DNA from: JANXQG01 sp963709175
Lineage (GTDB): Bacteria > Planctomycetota > Planctomycetia > Pirellulales > Thermoguttaceae
Assembly: GCA_963709175.1 (NCBI GenBank)
Contig: CAVPVK010000007.1
Coordinates: forward strand, 2,646,865-2,710,864
DNA: 64,000 bases
Direction: 5' to 3'
Of this stretch, positions 9,485 to 17,975 are shown in pieces. The notes under the pieces were generated by a model. The model was given only the letters and a program-made list of their open reading frames with translations. It had not been told where the DNA came from and ran no database searches. Numbering within the stretch: position 1 is the stretch's first letter; each line of letters starts with the position of its first letter. The translations under genes were made by a program, and so were the position numbers.

Positions 9485-12400
9485 TGCTCCCGTGGCAGCG
9501 CCAAGGAGCCGTCGGCCGCAATGTTCAGTACGCCGGCATTGATCGTCGTGCCACCGGCATAAGTGTTGTTGACGTTGCTCAAGGTGAGCGTGCCCGCCCC
9601 CGTCTTGTCGACGGTGAGATTGCCGCCCGAGTTTTGCACCACGCCGGAAATCGTGCTTGAGGCGTTGTTGTTGCCGACACTGAGGATCACAGAGCCGCCG
9701 GCCGTGTTGTCGATCGTACCGGCACTATTCAGCCCATTGACGGCCAGGTTGTTCCCGGCGAGGTCCAGGGCAGCGCCCGATGCAATCGATACATCGCTCG
9801 CGCCGGCGCCGACGGGCAAGGCGTTAGCAGTGCCAATGGTGAGCGTGCCGCCACCGACCGTTGTCGGTCCGGCGTAGGTGTTCACCGCCGAAAGCGTTAA
9901 ATCGCCCGGCCCGGCAAGGGTGACCCCGCCGCCGCCGATGACCGGCTGCAAAACGATGGTCGTCCCCGCACCACCAAACGTCGCCAGGTTGCCAGCGGTG
10001 GCAATGCCCCCGGCGAGCGTGAGCGACCCGGTAGTCACGGTGACGGTGGCCGGGCTTGCCAGCGTAATCAGGCCAGTATAAGTGTTGTTGCCGCTGACGT
10101 TGTTCAGTGCCCCGGCGGGACTGGCCGCCAGGCCAGCGCCGTTTAGGGCCAACGGGATGGCGTTGCTGGTGCTGACGTTGCCCTGGAGTTGCAAAGCGGC
10201 CCCGCTGGCGACCGTAACGCCGCTGGCATTGCCCAAAGCAGCAGCGTTGGTGACGTTCAGCACGCCGGCGTTGATCGATACTGGCGAGGTGAAGGAATTG
10301 GCAGTTTGCAGACTGACCATTCCCGTGCCATTGAGGGTGATGCCTGTCGCCCCGGTGATGCCGCCGCCGCCGCTGATTGTGTAGTTCACGGCGCTGTTGC
10401 TGAAAGTGATCGAGGTCGGGGCAAAGGTGGAATTCAAGACGACGCTGGAATTGGCAACGGCATGGCCAGTGACCGGGTTGGTGTCACCGAACGTCACCAC
10501 AGCGCCGTCGGCATAGGCCGCCGGCGTGCTGCCGTTGGCCCAGTTCGTGGACGTGGTGTTCCATGCAGAATCGGTGGCCCCATTCCCGTTATCCTGGCCC
10601 GTCCAGTTCAGCGAGAGAATGGAGATTTGCAAGAGCAATTCGTTTGTCGCGCCGGAGACTGTGCTGAAGCTATATTGCTTGGCCCCCGAGCCGCTGCCGA
10701 ATGCCTGTGTCGGATTGCCGTTGAGCGTTCCGGTGTAGTTGAACAGGTCGTAGTAGCCAGATCCCAACGAGCCTTGGCCGTTGGCATTGCTGTTGTTGAG
10801 AATGTTGAAGCCGGAAATCTGGAACGATGGCAAGGTGAGGTTGCCGTTGACGTTGATGCTGCTTCCCAAGCCGGGGCTGGCCGCGCTGCTGCCCGCTTTG
10901 CCCAGCACGAAGCTCAGGCTCGCGCCGCCGGAAAGATCGAGGCTGCCGACGGTCAGCGTGCCGATGGAGGTCAGGCTGCCCGGGATGATCGTAGCGCCAC
11001 CGGCCGCCACGTTGCCCTTGACCGTTCCTCCGCCCGATAGGGTCTGCGCGGCGTTCAGATTCAGCGTACCTCCGCCCAGGTCAGTCACGTCCAGCGCTGC
11101 CCCGGCGGCGATGTTGAACGACGGGGTGCGGGGAAGACTGTTGTTGCTGCTGGGATTGTTCAGGGCCAGCGTGCCGTCGTAAACGTTCGTAGGCCCGGAG
11201 TAGGGATTCATTCCGCCAAGGGTCTGCGTGCCGCTGCCGACCTTGGTCAGCGACAGCGTGCCGGAACTGTTCTGGATTACGCCGCCGAAGCTGGCGGTGG
11301 CGTTGTTATTGCCGAGCGTGAGGGTGATGCTGCCACCGGCCGATACGTTGTCCACCAACGTATTTGCGCCGCCGACGAGTCCGTTGATCTCGGCGTTGTA
11401 GCCATTTAGATCCAACGTGGCCGTATTCGATCCCGGGGGAGGACCGAACACCACATTGCCCGCCGCCGTGCCGAAGGGCAGCGCATTGTTGATGCCCAGT
11501 TGCAGCGTGGGATTGCCGGCGGAATTAAAGCCGCTGGCCATAGTGCCGATGGTGGTGTTGCCCTGGTAGCTGCTGGTGGCGGCGAGGGTCACGACGCCCG
11601 AATCCCAGTTGATACCCAGGCCGCCCGCGCCATTGACCGGGACGTTGAGAATCCAGTTGCCTTGATAAGGGGCCTGCAAGTAGCCGCCGTTAGCCCCAAG
11701 AGTGATAGTGCGGGCGGTGGCGATGGTCGCCCCGCCAGCATTGTAGAGCACGCCGCCGTTGAGGGTCACGCCGCCGTTGGCCGCGCCAAGGTCCCCGTCC
11801 ACATTGATTTGAAGCACGCCGCCCACGACACTTGTCCCCACGAAAGAGTTCGCGGGGTTGGTCAGCGTGGTTGTGCCCGTGCCGATGAACGACATCGCGC
11901 CGGCCGTGTTCGTAGTGAGGGTGGATGCGCCGATAGTCGCGGCCGTCACCCCAATATTGGCGCCGGCGTACGACAGGGTGACCGTGGGCGCGGCGGTATA
12001 GCCCGTACCCGGATTCGTAACATTGATAGCCGTGACCACGCCGTTAATGACAACGGCCTCGGCGGTGGCGCCGCTGCCGCCACCGCCGCTAATCGTCACC
12101 AGCGGGACGCCGACATAGCCTGAACCGCCGGAGCTGACGGCGATGCTGCTCACGCCGCTGCCGGAGGCCCCCAGGAGGGCCGGTCCGATGGTGATGTTCT
12201 GGCCGTTGTTGTCGATGGTCCCGCCCCCGGAAAAGACATTGATGCTGCTAAGACCGGAGAGGGGCGCGGTCGCGTTAACGTTCGGGCTGGCTTGGAAGGC
12301 GCCGCCGTTGAAGTTGACAATGCTCGTGCCGGTGCCGGTCACCATGTTTGCCTGAACCACGCCGCCGGCCAGGTTGAGGATGCCGCTGCCTGCAGCGTTA

Positions 12401-14829
12401 TTGGAGACCGTGACCGTGCCGTTGGAGAGTGTGAGGCTGCCTCCCGTGACGGTGATAACGTCGGTCCCGCCGCCCAGGTTAGCGATGAGACTGCCGGTTT
12501 GGTTGTAGGCTCCGTTGGAGATGTGCAGCAAGTTAGCGCCGGCATTCTGCCCAACCCACGTGACGCCGTTGACGTTCACCATGCCACCGGACTGGTTGAA
12601 GATGGAGTTGCCGTTGTTGTTGCCATTGCCGCCACTGTAGATATTCAACACGGTCAACGTGCCGCCCGACATGTTGTAGGCCCCGTAGCCGCCGTCCCAC
12701 TTGCCAAGGCTGAAATTGCCCAGCGCAACTACCGAGCCGGTGGTCTGATTGACCACGCCCGCACCCGGGTTGCCGCCATTCTGGCCCACGTCGAGGTCAG
12801 GATTGTTGACGTTGGTCAAGGTAATCGTGCCCGTGGAGGCGAAGGTGAGGGTATTTTGCGTGCCATTCCAACCCATGCTGATGCCGCTGAGCGTGCCGCC
12901 CCCGGTGATCGTGGTGGTCTCGTTGCTGGTGTTCATGAACAGCGCGGGGTTGTTGGTGTCGTTGTTCGTGGAGACGAGGTTGAACGGGCCGGCGATGACG
13001 AGCGTGCCCCCGCCTGTAGGATGGACGATCTGTGCGTCGATGGCGCCCGAGTTGCCGATCGAGCCGCTCAACGTGAGCGTGTAGCCGTTCGTGTTGAAAA
13101 CGCTGGTGTAGGCCCCCAGGGCGATGTTGTTGGGCAGGTTGGCGTTGGCCAGGGCCTGGATCGTGCTGTTGCCGGCGAAGGTCACCGGCCCCGTCCCCAA
13201 CGAAGCGCTGTTGCTGACTTGCAACGATCCGCCGCTAACGACGGTGCCGCCGCCGTAGGTATTCGTGCCGGTCAGGGCGACGGCCCCCGCGCCGTTCGCG
13301 GTCAAAACCGCCGATGCGCCGCCGAGGCTGGCGCCGATCGACCCGGCCGACACGGAGTAGCTTGGAGCAGTCAGCGAGCCGTTGTTGATCGCACCGCCGG
13401 TGAGCGTGACCGGCCCCGTCGTCAAGTTGTTGCCGCCCAGGTTGATTATGCCTCCCGCGGCGACCAGCATGCTGCCGCTGGGCAAGGCGCTGCTGGTTGC
13501 CAAGAGCAGTGTGCCACCGATGGCCGTCGTTGTTCCGCTGTACGTATTACTGCCATTGAGCATCAACGTTCCTGTGCCCCACTTATTCAATCCCCCGATG
13601 CCCGAAATGGCCCCGCTGAAAATCGTGCTCGTGTTGTCGAAACCCGTGCTCAGGTTGCCCGTCGCCAGGGCCACGTTGCCGGAACCCGTGAGCGAGCCGA
13701 TGACCAGGTCGGGGGTAAGCTGCGGCGTGCCGGCCGAGCCGAGATCCGCCGTGCCCGTGATGCCGGGGCCGGCAATTTGGGCGTCCAGATTGTAGCCGCC
13801 GAAGCCCTGGTAGTAGGCGACGACGATGTTGTGCATGCCCGCGGTCAACCCGATAGTGCCGGTTACTTGTTGCCCCCATGCGTTGGTCGTCGTGGGCGTG
13901 CCGGCTACCACCTGTCGCCCATCGATATAGATCGTGCATTCGTCATCACTATTGTTATTCTTGAACGTATAGGTTCCCGAGGAGGTGATGTCGATCATGC
14001 CGGAATAATAGGCGGCAAAGTACTGGTTGCCTTGGGCGGAATTAGTATAGGGAAAGTTGGCATTGTTGTTGTTGTAATTTAACGTGGTGGCTGTCGTGGA
14101 AAGAGCCAACGTATTTCCGCTCAACAGATTCTGTACAGCGGGCAATCCACTGTTGACCAAGGTCGACTGGTACGTACCGACTACGTTGCCACTCTGGGCC
14201 GACGTCATCGGAAAATAAAGGGCTGACAGGCCTGGGAGTGTCTGCCCAGCGCCACTCCCGCCATTGACCATGAGCGTTGCCCCAGAGGCGACGCTCACCC
14301 TCCCAGTGCCATTGCTGCCGAGGCCAGCCGCCCCGGCGACAAGTGTTCCGGCGGAGACGGTGGTCTGGCCCACATATGTGTTGTAATTGTCGCCGAGCAC
14401 CAACATGCCCCCACCGGCCACACTGAGACTGACGGTCCCGGTGACCTGGGAATTGATTGTAGCGGTGACACTCGGATTGACCGTGATCGTTGAAACGCCG
14501 GCCAACGTGACCGTGTTCCCCACGAGGTCATAGCCTGTGGTATTGAATATGAGATTTCCCGGGTTGACGGCCGTGGTGAGCATCACGGTGCCGCCACTAG
14601 CCCCGCCGAAATAGGCATCATTCCCATCAAACCAGGTGCTGTCCGCGTTGCCGGTCCACCAGAACGAGTCCGCGGTATCCCAGTTGCCGCTGCCGCCGGC
14701 CGTGCCGCCGCTCATTGTCGGGTCCCATGTGTAAACTGCGGCCTGGGCCGATTGGCGCCAACCAATGACACTGAACACCGCGAGAATGAGCGTCGCCTTA
14801 ACCCAGTCGATAGCAGTCGTATATTGCAT
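9481..14829 (-). CDS. Giant autotransporter-type beta-repeat protein, N-terminal piece with signal peptide and PA14
   Basis: The frame is open back to 15081, but ATG 14829 begins a clear signal peptide (MQYTTAIDWVKATLILAVFS ending SAQA), so I start there. The mature protein opens with YTWDPTMSGGTAGGSGNWDT, a common opening of such proteins. A PA14 domain (about 13760-14230) has DDECTIYIDGRQVV and MHNIVVAYYQGFGGYNL. Dozens of Gly/Asn/Thr-rich beta-helix repeats follow (GGTLxLxxSNTYSGxTTxxGGTL), including three GGGGSG/NPGTGYT-type motifs near 12000-12150. The stop at 9481 is caused by a single-base loss near 9500, and the intended product continues to 6200, about 2875 residues in all. No protease or pertactin barrel is present, so 'autotransporter' refers to the repeat type only. 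Confidence 0.85.
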   Translation of the reverse strand: MQYTTAIDWVKATLILAVFSVIGWRQSAQAAVYTWDPTMSGGTAGGSGNWDTADSFWWTGNADSTWFDGNDAYFGGASGGTVMLTTAVNPGNLIFNTTGYDLVGNTVTLAGVSTITVNPSVTATINSQVTGTVSLSVAGGGMLVLGDNYNTYVGQTTVSAGTLVAGAAGLGSNGTGRVSVASGATLMVNGGSGAGQTLPGLSALYFPMTSAQSGNVVGTYQSTLVNSGLPAVQNLLSGNTLALSTTATTLNYNNNNANFPYTNSAQGNQYFAAYYSGMIDITSSGTYTFKNNNSDDECTIYIDGRQVVAGTPTTTNAWGQQVTGTIGLTAGMHNIVVAYYQGFGGYNLDAQIAGPGITGTADLGSAGTPQLTPDLVIGSLTGSGNVALATGNLSTGFDNTSTIFSGAISGIGGLNKWGTGTLMLNGSNTYSGTTTAIGGTLLLATSSALPSGSMLVAAGGIINLGGNNLTTGPVTLTGGAINNGSLTAPSYSVSAGSIGASLGGASAVLTANGAGAVALTGTNTYGGGTVVSGGSLQVSNSASLGTGPVTFAGNSTIQALANANLPNNIALGAYTSVFNTNGYTLTLSGSIGNSGAIDAQIVHPTGGGTLVIAGPFNLVSTNNDTNNPALFMNTSNETTTITGGGTLSGISMGWNGTQNTLTFASTGTITLTNVNNPDLDVGQNGGNPGAGVVNQTTGSVVALGNFSLGKWDGGYGAYNMSGGTLTVLNIYSGGNGNNNGNSIFNQSGGMVNVNGVTWVGQNAGANLLHISNGAYNQTGSLIANLGGGTDVITVTGGSLTLSNGTVTVSNNAAGSGILNLAGGVVQANMVTGTGTSIVNFNGGAFQASPNVNATAPLSGLSSINVFSGGGTIDNNGQNITIGPALLGASGSGVSSIAVSSGGSGYVGVPLVTISGGGGSGATAEAVVINGVVTAINVTNPGTGYTAAPTVTLSYAGANIGVTAATIGASTLTTNTAGAMSFIGTGTTTLTNPANSFVGTSVVGGVLQINVDGDLGAANGGVTLNGGVLYNAGGATIATARTITLGANGGYLQAPYQGNWILNVPVNGAGGLGINWDSGVVTLAATSSYQGNTTIGTMASGFNSAGNPTLQLGINNALPFGTAAGNVVFGPPPGSNTATLDLNGYNAEINGLVGGANTLVDNVSAGGSITLTLGNNNATASFGGVIQNSSGTLSLTKVGSGTQTLGGMNPYSGPTNVYDGTLALNNPSSNNSLPRTPSFNIAAGAALDVTDLGGGTLNLNAAQTLSGGGTVKGNVAAGGATIIPGSLTSIGTLTVGSLDLSGGASLSFVLGKAGSSAASPGLGSSINVNGNLTLPSFQISGFNILNNSNANGQGSLGSGYYDLFNYTGTLNGNPTQAFGSGSGAKQYSFSTVSGATNELLLQISILSLNWTGQDNGNGATDSAWNTTSTNWANGSTPAAYADGAVVTFGDTNPVTGHAVANSSVVLNSTFAPTSITFSNSAVNYTISGGGGITGATGITLNGTGMVSLQTANSFTSPVSINAGVLNVTNAAALGNASGVTVASGAALQLQGNVSTSNAIPLALNGAGLAASPAGALNNVSGNNTYTGLITLASPATVTVTTGSLTLAGGIATAGNLATFGGAGTTIVLQPVIGGGGVTLAGPGDLTLSAVNTYAGPTTVGGGTLTIGTANALPVGAGASDVSIASGAALDLAGNNLAVNGLNSAGTIDNTAGGSVILSVGNNNASSTISGVVQNSGGNLTVDKTGAGTLTLSNVNNTYAGGTTINAGVLNIAADGSLALPREQ

Positions 14830-15201
14830 GGTCAAAACCCTTAATGAAAGTGCGCAAGAAGCGAGTATACGGAGAATCCCTCTGAGAAAGTTCTTCAAAT
14901 GCGACAACCCAATTTCCCAGAAGAACTGTAATATCCTATCAGAATCGCGAAAATAACGCAAGGATTTTGCGAAAATCGAACCACGTGGAAAGCGCGATAA
15001 ATAGGACCCAGAACCGGCGGTCCACGGCGAAAACGCACCCCTAAATTTAGTGAACCGCGGGCCGATACGTACGAGTACCATAGATGGAGCGCGGTGCGGC
15101 GGTTATTCGGCTTGCGCCTGCGTCCCCCGCCCGCGCCGGCGAATCCGCAAAAGGGGCCGTGAACATCGGAGTGTTTTCGTCGCAGCCTATTGGGTGCAAC
15201 C
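14830..15201. other. 372-bp intergenic region upstream of the giant repeat-protein gene
   Basis: AT-richer than its flanks. It contains one plausible promoter for the repeat-protein gene (14933-14961) and otherwise nothing I can support. An open extension of the repeat-protein frame through this stretch looks non-coding. Confidence 0.5.
14933..14961 (-). promoter_or_regulatory. Possible sigma-70-type promoter of the repeat-protein gene
   Basis: Read on the minus strand: TTGCGT (14961-14956), a 17-base spacer, then TAGGAT (14938-14933), about 105 bp before the chosen start at 14829. The spacing is ideal but the hexamers are imperfect, so this is only a candidate. Confidence 0.3.
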
Positions 15202-17187
15202 CTATTGCGCCGGCACCGGCACCGGCGGCAAGGGACACGAGAGTGCAGCGGCTACGGCGCGGAGGAGTTCGTTCTCTACCACGGTCATCTTGCCGTCGGC
15301 CGCTATGCAAGCCACGACCGCGCCGAGAACGGCCCGCTTCACCGATGGACTGGATTGGGCCAATTGGCCTAGTGCCGCGTCAAAGCTGTCAAAGGTGCAA
15401 TCTTGCGGCGGAAGGATTCGAGCTTGCCCCAGCAGCCCTTGTGCACCGGCATGAAACGCCCGCTGGATGTCGTTGGGCTGGCTTTGCCCCGCATAGGCCA
15501 ACGAGGAAAGAACACTAATCGCCGGCTGGGCCACGGCATTGACCGTCTTATATCGGACCGCCGGCGCGGGACGCAAGCCGAATTGCACATCGAGGTGCCC
15601 CAAAAGAATTACTCGCAGGCAATACTCGAATAGTTTGAGCTTGCCATCGGCGGCCGTCAATGCCTCCACCATCTGCCGGAATGCCTGGTACTGTGCGGGC
15701 GAGAGCCGCTTCAAGGCCGGAACCGTCATGTCAACCAGGGGAAGACGGTTTTCCTCGGGCAACTGGTCCAAGGGGCCCAAGAGTTGTTGAACAACCCGAA
15801 GGAGCGGCTGCTCCACGCCGCCCTGTAGCAATTGCCATTGCCGGTTGCGCGTGCCCTGGTCTTCATGGCTCAATAGCAAGGCAAAGATCACGCCCCGCGC
15901 GGTGAAAGGCTCACGGACGGCCTGGAGGATGGCCGCCGGCAAGCCCGCCACGAAACGACCCGCATGCTCCAGGTGCTCGACTTTGGGGCTTCCCACTTGA
16001 CCCACGATTCGGTCGCGATCGCTGCTTACTGGGCGGACCGGCAGACTTTCATTCGCACCTCGGGGGAGGTTTGGCGTGAAGCCGGATACGAGTGCGGGAG
16101 CAACGTTTGCGCCGACCGCTGCATAAGGCGTCGCCTCCGCCTCTACCAATGGGGCCACATTCGGATACGTGCCATCGAAATCTGGTTCGAGCAGGCGGAT
16201 CCGCTCCTCCAGGGGCGGATGCGTGGCAAAGAGATTGAGGAGCGATCCGGCAAAACCGTCGGCGAAAAACATGTGGCTCACCTCCTGGCCATGCGGATCG
16301 TTGATTCGTGAGCCGGAGGCCAACCCGCCGATCTTTTTCAAGGCGCCCGCCAGAGCGGCCGGATTGCGCGTGAACTGCACGCTGGAGGCGTCGGCGAGGA
16401 ATTCCCGCTGGCGGGAGATGGCGGCTTTGATGATATTGCCCAAGAACACGCCCAGGTAGCCAAGGATGCAAAGCGCCAAGCCGATAAGGAAGATAGCCGC
16501 ACCGTTGTCGCGGCGGTTTTCCGAATCGCGCGAGGAAACGCCGCCCCAGGCCGCGGAGCGCATCACGAAGTAGCCGATCAGGGAAAGAACGAGGATGCCG
16601 TAGACGAGGCCGATGAGGCGGAGGTTCAATCGCATGTCGCCGTTAAGCACATGGCTGAACTCGTGCCCCAACACACCCTGCAACTCCTCGCGAGTAAGAT
16701 ATTGCAAGCAACCCCGCGAGACGGTGACCACAGCATCAGCGGGTCGATAGCCGGCGGCAAAGGCGTTAATCGACGGTTCGCGGTCCATCACATAGACCGG
16801 CGGCACCGGTACGCCCGAGGCCAGCGACATCTCTTCGACCACGTTCAGCAACCGCCGCTCGGCCAAGTCGGTAGTTTGCGGATCGATGAGTCGGCCCCCC
16901 ATCATCTGGGCGACGACCTCGCCGCCGGAAGCCAACTCGGCGACTTTGTAGAGGCTGCCCATCCCAACTACGACGATCGTACCCAGGGCTACGGTTACTA
17001 GGAGTTGCGGGTTCCACCAGGTCATCGTGGCCACGGCATGGCGGCCATGGCTGCCGCTTTGCGTAATCAGGATGACCACCGCGTAGACTGCCAGAATGAT
17101 CACGAGCACGGAAAGGGCGAAGAGCACGATCAGCCGCACGGTCTGCCGCCGCGCGTGGTCCTGACGATCGAAGAAATCCGTGGCCAT
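15202..17187 (-). CDS. M48-family membrane zinc metalloprotease (HtpX-like) with C-terminal TerB-like domain
   Basis: I start at ATG 17187 (AAAGGGGAAGT upstream); the frame is open to 17235. Two membrane helices lie at the N-terminus (about 15-40 and 55-80). The catalytic motif HEFSHV follows LTREELQGVLG, and the third zinc ligand is in REFLADASSV, so it is an M48 peptidase. Two more helices sit between these motifs (GLVYGILVLSLIGYFV and IFLIGLALCILGYLGV). HtpX proteins degrade damaged membrane proteins. The ~300-residue C-terminal extension has two acidic ADGK elements (LTAADGKLKLFEY and IAADGKMTVVEN), which resembles TerB-like folds and is not usual for HtpX. The lemA-like gene lies 66 bp upstream on the same strand, so the two are probably co-transcribed. 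Confidence 0.88.
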   Translation of the reverse strand: MATDFFDRQDHARRQTVRLIVLFALSVLVIILAVYAVVILITQSGSHGRHAVATMTWWNPQLLVTVALGTIVVVGMGSLYKVAELASGGEVVAQMMGGRLIDPQTTDLAERRLLNVVEEMSLASGVPVPPVYVMDREPSINAFAAGYRPADAVVTVSRGCLQYLTREELQGVLGHEFSHVLNGDMRLNLRLIGLVYGILVLSLIGYFVMRSAAWGGVSSRDSENRRDNGAAIFLIGLALCILGYLGVFLGNIIKAAISRQREFLADASSVQFTRNPAALAGALKKIGGLASGSRINDPHGQEVSHMFFADGFAGSLLNLFATHPPLEERIRLLEPDFDGTYPNVAPLVEAEATPYAAVGANVAPALVSGFTPNLPRGANESLPVRPVSSDRDRIVGQVGSPKVEHLEHAGRFVAGLPAAILQAVREPFTARGVIFALLLSHEDQGTRNRQWQLLQGGVEQPLLRVVQQLLGPLDQLPEENRLPLVDMTVPALKRLSPAQYQAFRQMVEALTAADGKLKLFEYCLRVILLGHLDVQFGLRPAPAVRYKTVNAVAQPAISVLSSLAYAGQSQPNDIQRAFHAGAQGLLGQARILPPQDCTFDSFDAALGQLAQSSPSVKRAVLGAVVACIAADGKMTVVENELLRAVAAALSCPLPPVPVPAQ

Positions 17188-17253
17188 GGGAACTTCCCCT
17201 TTCCCCCGGGAAAAGAACACCTGCGCGAAGAACAACGCGCAAGCGCCGCCGCG

Positions 17254-17859
17254 TTATCCGCCGAAAGAGACTTTGGGGGCCTCGCGCTGCTCGGCCTGTT
17301 CGATCTCGAAAAGGCTGGCCGCCTGGAAGTTGAACATGCCGGCGATGATCACCGTCGGGAATACCTCGCGCTGAGTGTTGTAGGACATCACCGAATCATT
17401 GTAGGCCTGTCGGGCGAAGGCCACCTTATTCTCCGTGGTAGTCAATTCCTCCTGCAGCGCAAGCATGTTCTGATTGGCCTTCAGATCGGGGTAGGCCTCA
17501 GCCACGGCGAAAAGCCGCCCAAGAACGCCGGTCAACTGGCCCTCAGCGCCGCCCAAGGCCGCCATGGCCTGCGGGTCGCCCGGGTTCTGTGCCGCCTTCT
17601 GTCCGGCGGAATAAGCGGCGTTGCGGGCCTTGATCACGGCCTCCAAGGTTTCCCGCTCGTGCTTCATGTAGCCCTTGGCCACTTCGACCAGGTTGGGGAT
17701 CAGATCGTAGCGACGTTTGAGTTGCACATCGATTTGGGAAAAGGCATTTTTATAGCGGTTCCGCAAGGTCACCAACTGGTTGTACATCCCCACAACCACG
17801 ATGGCCACAATCAAGAAGATCGCGAAGAACACACCGAGAACGATCAAAGCAACCCACAT
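17254..17859 (-). CDS. lemA: LemA family membrane protein
   Basis: The start at 17859 is set by GGAGGTGA eight bases upstream; the frame is open to 17994. 201 residues. One N-terminal membrane helix (WVALIVLGVFFAIFLIVAIVV) is followed by the LemA signature YNxLVTLRNRYKNAFSQIDVQLKRR and YDLIPNLVEVAKGYMKHE, then a long helical bundle and a terminal FPTVIIAGMFNFQ. LemA proteins are of uncertain biochemical role but commonly sit beside HtpX-type M48 proteases, as here. It is divergent from the GH32 gene. Confidence 0.93.
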   Translation of the reverse strand: MWVALIVLGVFFAIFLIVAIVVVGMYNQLVTLRNRYKNAFSQIDVQLKRRYDLIPNLVEVAKGYMKHERETLEAVIKARNAAYSAGQKAAQNPGDPQAMAALGGAEGQLTGVLGRLFAVAEAYPDLKANQNMLALQEELTTTENKVAFARQAYNDSVMSYNTQREVFPTVIIAGMFNFQAASLFEIEQAEQREAPKVSFGG

Positions 17860-17975
17860 CGGACAGTCACCTCCACTATGCCACGCGAAAGGGGTAAGAT
17901 GATAATGCAATAGATTGTACCCACCGGCCGCGAAAGAAACGAACCACCCCAATGGGGCAGCAAGAGGGCGTGAAC

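Noticed and set aside
8186..14082. Long open frames on the plus strand opposite the giant repeat protein (for example 8186-9562 and 12292-14082)
   Set aside because: They are shadows of a GC-rich, repeat-coding minus strand: low-complexity Arg/Gly/Ala text, no start signals, no family motifs.
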